Assembly (NCBI GenBank): GCA_000720535.1
Contig: JOAZ01000032.1
Coordinates: 1 to 64,000, forward strand
Origin: Streptomyces halstedii
GTDB lineage: Bacteria; Actinomycetota; Actinomycetes; Streptomycetales; Streptomycetaceae
Length of the DNA stretch: 64,000 bases
Reading direction: 5' to 3'
Positions 24,537 through 33,614 of the stretch are shown piece by piece (position 1 is the stretch's first letter; every line of letters begins with the position of its first letter). Both the position numbers and the translations under genes were made by a program. The notes below the pieces were generated by a model. The model was not told where the DNA came from. It worked only from the letters and a program-made list of their open reading frames with translations, and did no database searches.

Positions 24537-25184
24537 ATGCCCGACAGCCAAACCCCTGCACCGCGCGGCGGGGTCCGCCTTGCGCGCGGAGCATCGCCGT
24601 GGCTCCTCCCGACCGTCGCCACCGCGGCACTCAGCCTCGTCCGGGCCCGCAAGTCCGGACGCTGGGCCGCCGTGGCCGTGCCCACCACCGCGCTCGCGGC
24701 GGGCATGCTGTGGTTCTTCCGTGACCCCGAGCGCGAGATCACCCAGGGTCGCGTCATCTCACCGGCCGACGGCGTGGTGCAGAGCATCATGCCGTGGAAG
24801 GACGGGCGCACCCGCGTCGCGATCTTCATGAGCCCGCTGAACGTCCACGTCAACCGGGCCCCCCTGTCCGGCACCGTGACGTCCGTCGAGCACGTCCCCG
24901 GTGGTTTCGTTCCGGCGTTCAACAAGGAGAGCGAGAACAACGAGCGCGTCGTCTGGCACTTCGACACCGAGCTCGGTGACATCGAGATGGTGCAGATCGC
25001 GGGAGCGGTCGCCCGTCGTATCGTCCCGTACATCCCGCAGGGGACGAAGGTGGAGCAGGGCGAACGCATCGGTCTGATCCGCTTCGGCTCGCGCGTCGAC
25101 ATCTACCTTCCGGAGGGTGTCGAGGCCGCGGTCGAGGTCGGTCAGGCCACCACCGCGGGGGTGACTCGCATTGACCGTGATTGA
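24537..25184 (+). CDS. psd: phosphatidylserine decarboxylase, pyruvoyl-dependent
   Basis: This 215-residue protein is of the short, archaeal/actinobacterial type. A membrane-associated helix lies at about 20-55, and the core includes FFRDPEREI, SPADGVVQSIMPW, and FMSPLNVHVNRAP with catalytic His. Self-cleavage is expected in RFGSRVD between Gly184 and Ser185, turning Ser185 into the pyruvoyl group and leaving a 31-residue alpha chain. It makes phosphatidylethanolamine from phosphatidylserine. ATG at 24537 follows GAAGG. Its 3' end overlaps pssA, the enzyme of the previous step. Confidence 0.93.
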   Translation: MPDSQTPAPRGGVRLARGASPWLLPTVATAALSLVRARKSGRWAAVAVPTTALAAGMLWFFRDPEREITQGRVISPADGVVQSIMPWKDGRTRVAIFMSPLNVHVNRAPLSGTVTSVEHVPGGFVPAFNKESENNERVVWHFDTELGDIEMVQIAGAVARRIVPYIPQGTKVEQGERIGLIRFGSRVDIYLPEGVEAAVEVGQATTAGVTRIDRD

Positions 25185-26025
25185 TCCTGATACTCAGGCG
25201 GGCTGGGTGCCCGAGGCCGAGGAGCAGGACGACGCCGAGGACATGCCCCTCTCGTTGCGCCTCTCGATAGCGGACACACTCACGCTCGGTAACGCGACGT
25301 GCGGCTTCATGGCGGTGTACTTCACCACCACGGGGATCCTCATCCCGCACCTCACGGGCAGTGACGAGTCGGGCATGGCCAGGCACTCCGCGGCGACCGC
25401 GGTGATCCTGATGCTCATGGCCGCGGTGTTCGACCTCTTCGACGGGCTCGTGGCGCGCAAGCTGCGGTCCTCGCCGATGGGCGCGGAGCTGGACAACCTC
25501 TCCGACCTGATCAGCTTCGGCCTCGCACCGGCCTACTTCGTCCTGGTGTACGGCATGGTCGCGGACGACGCACACCAGCGGGTGTCGGCGCTCGCGGCGA
25601 TCGTGGTGCTCCTGGCGGTGGTGCTGAGGCTTGCGCGGTTCTCCTGCGTGACGCTGAAGGACGGCATGTTCCAGGGCATGCCGAGCCCCTTCGGAGCGCT
25701 CACGGTCGTCTCGATCGTGCTCCTGGAGCTGCCCTTCGTACCGACGCTGCTGGCGATCATCGGGGTGGCGTGGCTGATGGTGAGCCGCGTCGAGTACCCC
25801 AAGCCGCGCGGTGTCCTCGCGGTCGCGATGCTCAGCTGGATCGTGGCCGCCATGGGGCTCCTCGCCGCCTGGGCGTTCGACGCCCCCGGTGGCCAGCTGC
25901 TCCTTCAGACGGGCTGTGCGCTCCAGGTCGTGCTGGGGGCGGTGATCCCGCTCTTCGCCACGGCGCGGCGGGTGAACACCTTCCGCGACAACCGCCGCGA
26001 GGCACGGGCGACACAGCTGCCGTAG
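25171..26025 (+). CDS. pssA: CDP-diacylglycerol-serine O-phosphatidyltransferase
   Basis: This 284-residue integral membrane enzyme forms phosphatidylserine. The CDP-alcohol phosphotransferase motif is present with Asp91, Gly92, Ala95, Arg96, Gly104, Asp108 and Asp112. The Arg-to-Gly spacer is seven residues instead of the usual eight. About eight hydrophobic segments follow. The start is TTG at 25171, overlapping psd by 14 bp; GTG at 25177 is an alternative. A hairpin downstream ends the transcript. Confidence 0.92.
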   Translation: MTVIDPDTQAGWVPEAEEQDDAEDMPLSLRLSIADTLTLGNATCGFMAVYFTTTGILIPHLTGSDESGMARHSAATAVILMLMAAVFDLFDGLVARKLRSSPMGAELDNLSDLISFGLAPAYFVLVYGMVADDAHQRVSALAAIVVLLAVVLRLARFSCVTLKDGMFQGMPSPFGALTVVSIVLLELPFVPTLLAIIGVAWLMVSRVEYPKPRGVLAVAMLSWIVAAMGLLAAWAFDAPGGQLLLQTGCALQVVLGAVIPLFATARRVNTFRDNRREARATQLP

Positions 26026-26045
26026 CCGTACGGTGGCACAGACCC

Positions 26046-27311
26046 TCACGAGGGCCCGGACGCTCCCCGGCGTCCGGGCCCTCGTGCGTGCCCGTGGGCG
26101 GCGCGGGGGCCGGGGGTGCCGGACCGGCGGCGGAGGACGACCAGGTCGGCGGCCAGGGTGGCACTCACCGCCAGGCCCATCCCCAGGACCGCTCCCCCGG
26201 CCCCCAGCACCGGGGAGCAGAGGCCCAGGACGAGGACGGCGGCCGCCCCCGCGGCCAGGAGCGGGGCGTGCCCCGGGACCCCCGTGCCGCCGGCGCGGTG
26301 CAGCCCGCCCAGGACCAGCAGGACGAGGGCGACGGGGAGCGCCACGGCCAGGCCCGCCGCGCGGACCGAGAGGTGCGCGTGGTGTTCGGAGGCCGCGGAC
26401 GCGGCTTCCAGGCCGGCGCCGATGGCGGCCAGCGCCGCGAAGACCACATAGTGCCCGTACCCCCAGGTCAGAGCCGTGCGCAGGCTCGACAGGACGGCTT
26501 CGCCGACGGCGAAATAGATCCACCACAGGGCGAAGACCATCAGCAGACCGCCCAGCGCCACCAGCAGGACGGACGCGGACAGGCCCCGGCCCGCCACGAC
26601 GGAGCGGATCGCCGTGAAGGACGCGAGGATGACCTCGCCGAGGACGATGATGGTGAACAGTCCGTAGCGTTCCGCGATGTGCCCGGGGTGCCACGGTGTG
26701 CGACGCCTGTGGAACTCCGCCCACGCGGGCACCGCCAGCTCCGCCGCCACCAGCACCACGAAGGTGGGCCAGGCCCACGCGCCGGGCACCCACAGACGGG
26801 CGATCCATCCCAGCTGCACCAGGGCGACGCCCACGGCGTACCGCAGCGCGCCCGCCCGGCCCTCGTGGTGGGCGACGGCGGCGCGCACCCACTGGCTGAT
26901 CAGGGCCAGCCGCATCACGACGTAGCCGAGGACGACCACGGTGAAGTCGCCGTCCTCGAACACCGAGCGCACACCCGCGGCCAGCACCAGCACCCCGGCC
27001 ATCTGCACCAGCGTGAGCAGCCGGTAGGGCACGTCGTCGGTGTCGTAGGCGGAGGCGAACCAGGTGAAGTTCATCCACGCCCACCAGATCGCGAAGAACA
27101 CCGCCGCGTAGGCGGCCACCCCCGGACCGAGGCGGCCCTCGGCGAGGGCGTGGTGCAACTGGAGCGCGGCCTGGGAGACCGCGACCACGAAGGTCAGGTC
27201 GAACAGCAGCTCCAAGGGGGTCGAGGTCCGGTGCTCCTCACCCGGGTCCCGCCCGCGCATGGCCACCCGCAGTCCGCCGGTGCGCTCGTCGCCGGTGTCC
27301 GTGTCACTCAT
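26046..27311 (-). CDS. ltrA: low-temperature-requirement A (LtrA) family membrane protein
   Basis: This 421-residue protein has roughly ten or more membrane helices. The family signature near the N-terminus is clear: STPLELLFDLTFVVAVSQAA, then AIWWAWMNFTWFASAYDTDD, and HIAERYGLFTIIVLGEVIL in the middle. LtrA proteins were named from Listeria growth at low temperature; their biochemical role is unknown. The ATG at 27311 gives the usual N-terminus; the open frame further upstream is Arg-rich shadow sequence. The last residues (HARGPGRRGASGPS) come from the terminator hairpin. Confidence 0.87.
   Translation of the reverse strand: MSDTDTGDERTGGLRVAMRGRDPGEEHRTSTPLELLFDLTFVVAVSQAALQLHHALAEGRLGPGVAAYAAVFFAIWWAWMNFTWFASAYDTDDVPYRLLTLVQMAGVLVLAAGVRSVFEDGDFTVVVLGYVVMRLALISQWVRAAVAHHEGRAGALRYAVGVALVQLGWIARLWVPGAWAWPTFVVLVAAELAVPAWAEFHRRRTPWHPGHIAERYGLFTIIVLGEVILASFTAIRSVVAGRGLSASVLLVALGGLLMVFALWWIYFAVGEAVLSSLRTALTWGYGHYVVFAALAAIGAGLEAASAASEHHAHLSVRAAGLAVALPVALVLLVLGGLHRAGGTGVPGHAPLLAAGAAAVLVLGLCSPVLGAGGAVLGMGLAVSATLAADLVVLRRRSGTPGPRAAHGHARGPGRRGASGPS
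26047..26086. terminator. 17-bp bidirectional terminator between pssA and ltrA
   Basis: A perfect 17-bp stem (26047-26063 with 26070-26086) with loop TCCCCG lies 22 bp after the pssA stop. Its sequence includes the stop codon and last codons of the convergent ltrA gene, so the ltrA C-terminus is encoded by the hairpin itself. Confidence 0.8.
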
Positions 27312-27487
27312 CGCCGCCGCTCCCGCCGTCGCCCGTCCCACGCCCCCGGTCGCATTCTCACCGCAGGCCGGTGCGGTGCGCGGCAGGGACGCGGGGGCGG
27401 GGGCGGCGGATCCTGGGGTGCCGGAGCGGCGGGGGGAAGACGGCACCCCAGGACGTCTGGAGGGGGTACGGCGGCGGGGCTCCCGGC

Positions 27488-28846
27488 TCAGCCGCCGTAC
27501 AGGTCGCCCAGGCTGATGCCGGTGGTGCTGGTGGCGCCGCCGAGCCGCACCTGGTGGTCGAGGCCGACGAACTTGCCGCCGGACTGCCACAGGGCGGGCT
27601 TGAGCAGGGCGTACTTGGCCTCGTCCCAGGTGGCCCAGTCGTAGCCCAGCAGGCCGCCGGTGTCACCGGAGTTGGGGTTGACGCACCAGAACGTCTGGTG
27701 GATGCCCTCGTCCACGATCAGGTCGCGCAGCGCGGTCATCCACTTCTGGTTCGGCCCGTTGTCGAGGTGGCCGCCCCACTCCCCGATGAACAGCGGCGCG
27801 GTCCCGTTCTTGTGCAGGTAGAGCCAATTGGGGTCCCAGACGTCGCGTTCCAGCGTGGTGCGGTCCCAGGCGCCCTGGAACCACGGCTGCTGGTACACGA
27901 GCGGCCCGTAGTCGTGCGGCGAGTAGACGAGCTGGTCCTGTCCCGCGCCGAGGTCCACGGGGTGGTCCTCGGCTCCCCGCAGGTTCCCGCCCCACCACAT
28001 GCCGTGGTAGTCGGCCGGGGAGGTGGAGGACCAGTCGGCCCCGTCCTTGGGGTAGACCTCGATGCCTTCGCACATGACCAGGACGTGCGGGTTGATCGCG
28101 AGGATGCGCTTGCCCGCGGTCTCGCAGGTGTACTTGAAGTTGTCCTGGTCGGTGGAGCCGTCCCACTTGGCCCGGGGGCTCTCGGACTGCGTGCCGTGCG
28201 GTTCGTTCTTGACGTCCATCGCCACGAGGGTGTCGTCGTCCTTGTAGCGGTCGGTCACCCACTCCCATGCCTGGTAGAACTGCTCGGTGGTGATCGAGCC
28301 CTTCCACCAGACGGGGTGCACATGGCCGGAGTTGTCGGCCTCGGCGCTGTGGACGTCGAGCATCACCTTGACGCCGTACTTCTCGGCCGTGCCGAGGAAG
28401 GCGTCGAAGACTCCCAGGGTGGTCTTGTTCTCCAGCTCGGGATTGGCCCAGGTGTTGACCGCGCTGGAGACCGCGTCCTGTCCGTTCCTCCACTCCAGCA
28501 GGAGCTGGGTGGAGATGGGTACGCGGACGATGTTGATGCCCCGCTCCGCCATCTGCCGGGTGAGGGTGTCCAGGTTGACGGACCAGAGCCCGTGGAAGAC
28601 GCGCTCGGTGGTGTTGAACCCGAACCAGTTGGCCCCGGTGAGCCAGACCCGGTTGCCGTCCTCGTCGACGATCCGGTTGCCCTCGGTGTGCAGCCAGTCG
28701 GTGCCGGTCCCCGCCGGGGCCGGGGAGGCCGGCGCGGGTGCGGCCGGTTGCGCGGCGACCGGGCCGGAGAGCGCCGTCAGCAGAGCCGTGGCGGTGGCGG
28801 CCGCGGCCAGTGCCGTGCCCAGTCTGGTTCGCGTCGGTGACTTCAT
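27488..28846 (-). CDS. secreted GH5-type cellulase
   Basis: This 452-residue protein has a signal peptide (1-33, ending near GPVAAQPA), a short Ala/Pro linker and a GH5-like catalytic domain. The proton donor is Glu215 in DVKNEPHG, and the nucleophile is Glu356 in FIGEWGG; LTGANWFGFNTTERV and QMAERGINIVRVPIS are typical of bacterial endoglucanases. It should cut beta-1,4-glucan outside the cell. No carbohydrate-binding module is attached. ATG at 28846 follows AAAGGCG. A perfect CebR box lies 41 bp upstream, so induction by cello-oligosaccharides is expected. Confidence 0.9.
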   Translation of the reverse strand: MKSPTRTRLGTALAAAATATALLTALSGPVAAQPAAPAPASPAPAGTGTDWLHTEGNRIVDEDGNRVWLTGANWFGFNTTERVFHGLWSVNLDTLTRQMAERGINIVRVPISTQLLLEWRNGQDAVSSAVNTWANPELENKTTLGVFDAFLGTAEKYGVKVMLDVHSAEADNSGHVHPVWWKGSITTEQFYQAWEWVTDRYKDDDTLVAMDVKNEPHGTQSESPRAKWDGSTDQDNFKYTCETAGKRILAINPHVLVMCEGIEVYPKDGADWSSTSPADYHGMWWGGNLRGAEDHPVDLGAGQDQLVYSPHDYGPLVYQQPWFQGAWDRTTLERDVWDPNWLYLHKNGTAPLFIGEWGGHLDNGPNQKWMTALRDLIVDEGIHQTFWCVNPNSGDTGGLLGYDWATWDEAKYALLKPALWQSGGKFVGLDHQVRLGGATSTTGISLGDLYGG

Positions 28847-28886
28847 GCGTCGTCGCCTTTCGTGGGTCAAGACAGGCGGAAGATCT

Positions 28887-28900
28887 TGGGAGCGCTCCCA
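28887..28900. promoter_or_regulatory. CebR operator (cellulose-utilisation box)
   Basis: TGGGAGCGCTCCCA is a perfect 14-bp palindrome identical to the known consensus for CebR, the cellobiose-responsive LacI-type repressor of Streptomyces. It lies 41 bp upstream of the cellulase start. Confidence 0.92.
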
Positions 28901-29165
28901 TGCGTTGCTCACATGAAGCCAGGACGACGCCCGGCATGTCAATGGACATGTCAACGTTCATCAGTCGAAGCCGCACGGTAACCCACGCACGGCCCCCGGT
29001 CCATGGTCCCGGCACCCTCGATTGGCAGCAATTCGCGCCCCTGAGTCATAAATTTGAGTTCTCAAGGCGAAATCTTGCGCAGCAGCGTGGACTTCCTTGC
29101 GCGAGTACTCCTAGCCTGTGGGGCGTCCCGCAGAGCCCCCACGAGCCGCTTAGGACGTCCCACAC
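28901..29165. other. intergenic region between divergent glycanase genes
   Basis: Apart from the CebR box at its left edge, this region contains an AT-richer segment with TTGAG-TT-CTCAA (29054-29065) and two direct copies of CTTGCGC (29074-29080 and 29097-29103). These lie about 65-110 bp before the GH87-type gene and may form its control region. Confidence 0.4.
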
Positions 29166-31544
29166 ATGACCCCACCGCACAGACACCGCCTGTTCAGGCG
29201 TTCCCTGTCCGCCTCCCTCTCGATGGCGCTCACCGCCGTGGGCACCGCCGCGGCGGTCGTCCTGGCCGGCGCCCCCTCGGCGCAGGCCGCCGCCGTCCCC
29301 GCGCCGTCCCCGGTCGGGATATCCGGCAGGGGCGCCACCGTCCCCTTCGTCGAGCACGAGGCCGAGTACGCCGCGACCAACGGCACGCTCATCGGCCCGG
29401 ACCGCCGCTACGGCTCACTGCCCTCGGAGGCGTCCGGCCGGCAGGCCGTCACGCTCGACGCGGTCGGCGAGTACGTGGAGTTCTCCCTCACCGCCCCCGC
29501 GAACGCGATGACCTTCCGCTACTCGCTGCCGGACAACGCCGCCGGGACGGGCCGGGACGCCTCGCTCGACGTACGGGTGAACGGCTCCGTACTCAAGAGC
29601 GTGCCGGTGACCTCCAAGTACGGCTGGTACTACGGCGGTTACCCGTTCAACAACAACCCGGGCGACACCAATCCGCACCACTTCTACGACGAGGCCCGGA
29701 CCATGTTCGGCTCGACGCTGCCCGCCGGGACGAAGGTCCGGCTCCAGGTCGCCTCCACCGCCGGCTCGCCCTCGTTCACCGTGGACCTGGCCGACTTCGA
29801 GCAGGTGGGCGCGCCGATCGGCAAGCCGTCCGGCGCGCTGGACGTGGTGAGCGACTTCGGGGCCGACCCCACCGGCGCCGCCGACTCCACCGCGAAGATC
29901 CAGGCGGCCGTGGACGCGGGCCGCACCCAGGGCAAGGCCGTCTACATCCCGCAGGGCACCTTCCAGGTGCGCGAGCACATCATCGTGGACCAGGTGACGC
30001 TGCGGGGCGCGGGCCCCTGGTACAGCGTGCTGACGGGGCGTCACCCCACGGACCGCAGCAAGGCGGTCGGTGTCTACGGGAAGTACGCGGCGCAGGGCGG
30101 CAGCAAGAACGTCACCCTCAGGGACTTCGCCGTCATCGGCGACATCCAGGAGCGGGTGGACGACGACCAGGTCAACGCCATCGGCGGGGCCATGTCCGAC
30201 TCGGTCGTCGACAACGTCTGGATGCAGCACACCAAGTGCGGTGCCTGGATGGACGGCCCGATGAACAACTTCACCGTCAAGAACAGCCGGATCCTGGACC
30301 AGACCGCCGACGGCGTGAACTTCCACTACGGCGTGACGAACTCAACCGTCACGAACACCTTCGTCCGCAACACGGGTGACGACGGCCTGGCCATGTGGGC
30401 GGAGAACGTCCCGAACGTGAAGAACTCGTTCACGTTCAACACGGTGATCCTGCCGATCCTGGCCAACAACATCGTGACGTACGGCGGCAAGGACATCACG
30501 ATCTCCGACAACGTCATGGCGGACACGATCACCAACGGCGGCGGGCTGCACATCGCCAACCGCTATCCGGGCGTCAACTCGGGCCAGGGCACCGCCGTCG
30601 CCGGTACGCACACGGCCGCCCGCAACACCCTGATCCGGACCGGGAACAGCGACTTCAACTGGAACTTCGGGGTCGGCGCGATCTGGTTCAGCGGCCTCAA
30701 CGAACCGATCAGCGGCGCCACCATCAACGTCACCGACAGCGAGGTCCTGGACAGCTCCTACGCCGCGATCCACCTGATCGAGGGCGCGAGCAACGGGCTG
30801 CACTTCGACAACGTCAAGATCGACGGGGCGGGTACGTACGCCCTCCAGATCCAGGCGCCGGGCACCGCCACCTTCGAGAAGGTCGTGGCCACCCACATCG
30901 CCCAGTCCAACCCGATCCACAACTGCGTGGGCAGCGGCTTCCAGATCACCCGGGGCAGCGGCAACTCCGGCTGGTACGCCGACCCGCCCGCCTGCACCGG
31001 TGTCTGGCCCGACCCGGTGTGGACCAACGGCGGTGTGCCCGGCGGCGGAGGCGGCAACCCCACCGACCCGACGGACCCCACTGACCCGACGGACCCGACG
31101 GACCCGACCGATCCGCCGGAGGAGACGGGCAACCTCGCCCAGGGGCGTCCGGTCACGGAGACCGGCCACGCCGACGTGTACGGCGCGGCCAACGCCGTGG
31201 ACGGGAACGCGGACAGCTACTGGGAGAGCCGCAACAACGCCTTCCCGCAGTCCCTCACGGTGGACCTCGGCGCCCCCAAGGCGCTGAAGCGGCTGGTGCT
31301 GAAGCTGCCGCCGGCCGCCGTGTGGGCGGCCCGCACGCAGACCCTGACGGTGTCGGGCAGCGCCGACGGCGGCACGTACGACACGCTGAAGTCGTCGGCG
31401 GGATACACCTTCGACCCGTCGAGCGGCAACACCGCGACGGTCTCCCTCCCGGGAACGCCGGTCCGCCACCTGCGGCTGACCTTCACCGGCAACACCGGCT
31501 GGCCAGCAGCCCAGTTGTCGGAACTGGAGGCCTACACCAGCTGA
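29166..31544 (+). CDS. secreted multidomain glycanase, probable GH87 alpha-1,3-glucanase
   Basis: This 792-residue protein has a signal peptide (1-41, SAQAAA), a beta-sandwich module of the CBM35/6 type at about 55-215, and a right-handed beta-helix domain at about 225-610 with VSDFGADPTGAADSTAKIQA and NTGDDGLAMWAENVP. A linker of Pro-Thr-Asp repeats (625-650) follows, then a C-terminal F5/8 type C (CBM32-like) domain from NLAQGRPVTETG. I recall this arrangement from actinobacterial mycodextranases and alpha-1,3-glucanases (GH87). A fungal-cell-wall or alpha-glucan substrate is likely. ATG at 29166 is the only suitable start. Confidence 0.75.
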   Translation: MTPPHRHRLFRRSLSASLSMALTAVGTAAAVVLAGAPSAQAAAVPAPSPVGISGRGATVPFVEHEAEYAATNGTLIGPDRRYGSLPSEASGRQAVTLDAVGEYVEFSLTAPANAMTFRYSLPDNAAGTGRDASLDVRVNGSVLKSVPVTSKYGWYYGGYPFNNNPGDTNPHHFYDEARTMFGSTLPAGTKVRLQVASTAGSPSFTVDLADFEQVGAPIGKPSGALDVVSDFGADPTGAADSTAKIQAAVDAGRTQGKAVYIPQGTFQVREHIIVDQVTLRGAGPWYSVLTGRHPTDRSKAVGVYGKYAAQGGSKNVTLRDFAVIGDIQERVDDDQVNAIGGAMSDSVVDNVWMQHTKCGAWMDGPMNNFTVKNSRILDQTADGVNFHYGVTNSTVTNTFVRNTGDDGLAMWAENVPNVKNSFTFNTVILPILANNIVTYGGKDITISDNVMADTITNGGGLHIANRYPGVNSGQGTAVAGTHTAARNTLIRTGNSDFNWNFGVGAIWFSGLNEPISGATINVTDSEVLDSSYAAIHLIEGASNGLHFDNVKIDGAGTYALQIQAPGTATFEKVVATHIAQSNPIHNCVGSGFQITRGSGNSGWYADPPACTGVWPDPVWTNGGVPGGGGGNPTDPTDPTDPTDPTDPTDPPEETGNLAQGRPVTETGHADVYGAANAVDGNADSYWESRNNAFPQSLTVDLGAPKALKRLVLKLPPAAVWAARTQTLTVSGSADGGTYDTLKSSAGYTFDPSSGNTATVSLPGTPVRHLRLTFTGNTGWPAAQLSELEAYTS

Positions 31545-31557
31545 TCCGGCGCACGGC

Positions 31558-31586
31558 ACGGGCCCGGCCTTCGCGGCCGGGCCCGT
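31558..31586. terminator. 12-bp hairpin after the GH87-type gene
   Basis: ACGGGCCCGGCC (31558-31569) pairs with GGCCGGGCCCGT (31575-31586) around TTCGC, 13 bp after the stop. Confidence 0.75.
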
Positions 31587-31704
31587 TCACGTACGGGGTA
31601 CCAGGTCAGGGCTTCGGCGTGAACGACCCGGCGGAGGGAGCCATTTGGGAGGGACGGACCACCCCGTGCTCCCGTGACGCCCCGTCACCGGTAGCTGCCG
31701 GGCG

Positions 31705-32838
31705 TCAGACCAGGAAGTCGCGGGCGATCGACTCGGCCGCGCGCTCCAGGAGGGGTCCCGCCTGGGCCATGCAGACGGCCGGGTCGGGTTCCAGCTCCGT
31801 GAGCGCGTAGGCCCGCCGGATACCGGCCCCGCGCAGCGCCTCCGGTGGCAGGGCGAGGCGTCCGCAGACCGCGACCGCCTCCACGCCCGCGGCCCGCGCG
31901 GCGGCGGCGACACCCGCCGGGGCCTTGCCGTGCAGGGTCTGCTCGTCGAGCGATCCCTCGCCGGTGACGACGAGGGTGGCCCGCGCCAGCGCCGGGGCGA
32001 AGCCCAGCACGTCGAGCATGACCTCGATACCGGGCCGGAAGCGCGCGCCGAGGGCCACCAGCGCGCCGTACCCGATGCCTCCGGCGGCGCCCGCACCGGG
32101 GAGCCGGGCCTGCTCGGGCCCCAGCAGGGACGCGTAGTGGGCGAGGGCCGCGTCGAGGACCGCGATGTCGTCCTCGGTGGCCCCCTTCTGCCGCCCGTAC
32201 ACCTCGGGGGCGCCCTTCGGCCCGGTCAGCGGGTTGTCCACGTCGCTGGCGAGGACCAGGTCGACGTCCGCGAACCTCGGATCGAGCCCCGACAGGTCGG
32301 CCTCGGCCAGCTCCGCGAGAGCCGCGCCGCCGGGCTCGACGGGCTTGCCGTCGGCGTCCAGGAGGCGGGCTCCGAGCGCGGTGAGCATGCCCGCGCCGCC
32401 GTCCGTCGTGGCGCTGCCGCCGACCCCGAACACGATGGTCCGGGCCCCCGCGTCCAGCGCCGCGCGCAACAGCTCGCCCGAGCCGTACGTGGTCGCGGTG
32501 AGCGGGGCGAACTCCCCGGCGGGGAGGTGCTGGAGCCCCGACGCCTCGGCCATCTCCACCACGGCCGTGGTGGAACGCACCGCGTAGGCCGCCGTCACCG
32601 GGGTCCCGAGCGGGCCGGTCACCCGTGCCTCGCGGCGTCCGAACCCGGCGGCCACCGCCGCCGCGACCGTGCCGTCGCCGCCGTCCGCGACGGGCAGGGT
32701 CTCCACCCGCACGCCGGGAACGACGCGCCGCAGCCCGGCCGTCACCCGCTCCGCGACCTCCACGGCCGTGAGCGAGCCCTTGAACTTGTCCGCCGCGACG
32801 AGCACGCGGGCGGTCTCGATCACTGCTCCGTCCGTCAC
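31705..32838 (-). CDS. glxK: glycerate 2-kinase
   Basis: This 377-residue member of the GarK/GlxK family phosphorylates glycerate, linking glyoxylate/glycerate catabolism to glycolysis. Visible signatures are VLVAADKFKGSLTAVEVAE at the N-terminus, PVADGGDGTV, GVGGSATTDGGAGM, and VTGEGSLDEQTLHGKAP. GTG at 32838 follows AAGGGA and fits the family's start; the longer frame from 32910 adds 24 unlikely residues. It is divergent from the Nudix gene and a single-gene unit. Confidence 0.9.
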   Translation of the reverse strand: MTDGAVIETARVLVAADKFKGSLTAVEVAERVTAGLRRVVPGVRVETLPVADGGDGTVAAAVAAGFGRREARVTGPLGTPVTAAYAVRSTTAVVEMAEASGLQHLPAGEFAPLTATTYGSGELLRAALDAGARTIVFGVGGSATTDGGAGMLTALGARLLDADGKPVEPGGAALAELAEADLSGLDPRFADVDLVLASDVDNPLTGPKGAPEVYGRQKGATEDDIAVLDAALAHYASLLGPEQARLPGAGAAGGIGYGALVALGARFRPGIEVMLDVLGFAPALARATLVVTGEGSLDEQTLHGKAPAGVAAAARAAGVEAVAVCGRLALPPEALRGAGIRRAYALTELEPDPAVCMAQAGPLLERAAESIARDFLV

Positions 32839-32941
32839 CTTGTATCCCTTGCTTTCGAACAGGCAGTCGCGCCGCCACGACCCTATCCGGACCACCCCCG
32901 CTCTGCCCATGCCTGTCCGCGTCCGCGCATAGGCTGCCCCC

Positions 32942-33436
32942 GTGACGACCTCTGACTACGCCACCTACATCGCCGGGCTGCCGCGGATCCTGTCCGCCGC
33001 CGCCACGCTCTTCCGGGACTCCCGGGGACGGGTCCTGCTCGTCGAGCCGAACTACCGCGAGGGCTGGGCACTGCCCGGCGGCACGATCGAGTCGGACGAG
33101 GGCGAGAGTCCACGGCAGGCCGCCCGCCGGGAGACCGCGGAGGAGATCGGCCTCGACCTGGAACCGGGCCGGCTGCTGGCGGTGGACTGGGCGCGCGGGC
33201 CGGGGCGCCCGCCGATCGCCGCGTATCTGTACGACGGCGGCGTGCTGCCTGACGAGCAGTTCGACGCGATCCGGCTCCAGGAGGAGGAGCTCCTGTCCTG
33301 GCGCCTGGTGGACCGCGCCGACCTCGGCGGCCATCTGCCGGGACGGCTCGGACTGCGGGTCGAGGCGGCGCTGGAGGTGCTGGACTCCGGTGCGGGGGCG
33401 GTGGAACTGGAGGACGGCGTACCGGCCGGAGGGTGA
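32942..33436 (+). CDS. Nudix hydrolase
   Basis: This 164-residue protein has a complete Nudix box, GGTIESDEGES...RRETAEEIGL (GX5EX7REX2EEXG), near residues 45-70, preceded by LLVEPNYREGWALPGG. It hydrolyses an unknown nucleoside-diphosphate-linked compound. The start is GTG. It lies upstream of the sirtuin gene on the same strand with a 178-bp gap. Confidence 0.87.
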   Translation: MTTSDYATYIAGLPRILSAAATLFRDSRGRVLLVEPNYREGWALPGGTIESDEGESPRQAARRETAEEIGLDLEPGRLLAVDWARGPGRPPIAAYLYDGGVLPDEQFDAIRLQEEELLSWRLVDRADLGGHLPGRLGLRVEAALEVLDSGAGAVELEDGVPAGG

Positions 33437-33614
33437 CGGCGCGGCCATCGGGCGGTACGGCGTGTCCGGACCGCCCGGTGGTGCGTCCGGACCGCCCGCG
33501 GTGGTCCGGATGGCCCGGTGCTGTGCGTCCCGCGCTCGCCAGGGGGGCTCAAACGGGCGGCGGACCCCCGGAAATGTGATCGCGGGCGGCGTGGGCCGTC
33601 CGTACGCTCGGCTC

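Noticed and set aside
13454-26025. Biosynthetic gene cluster for a specialised metabolite
   Set aside because: The ccr block has no polyketide synthase or tailoring genes beside it and follows a primary-metabolism gene order.
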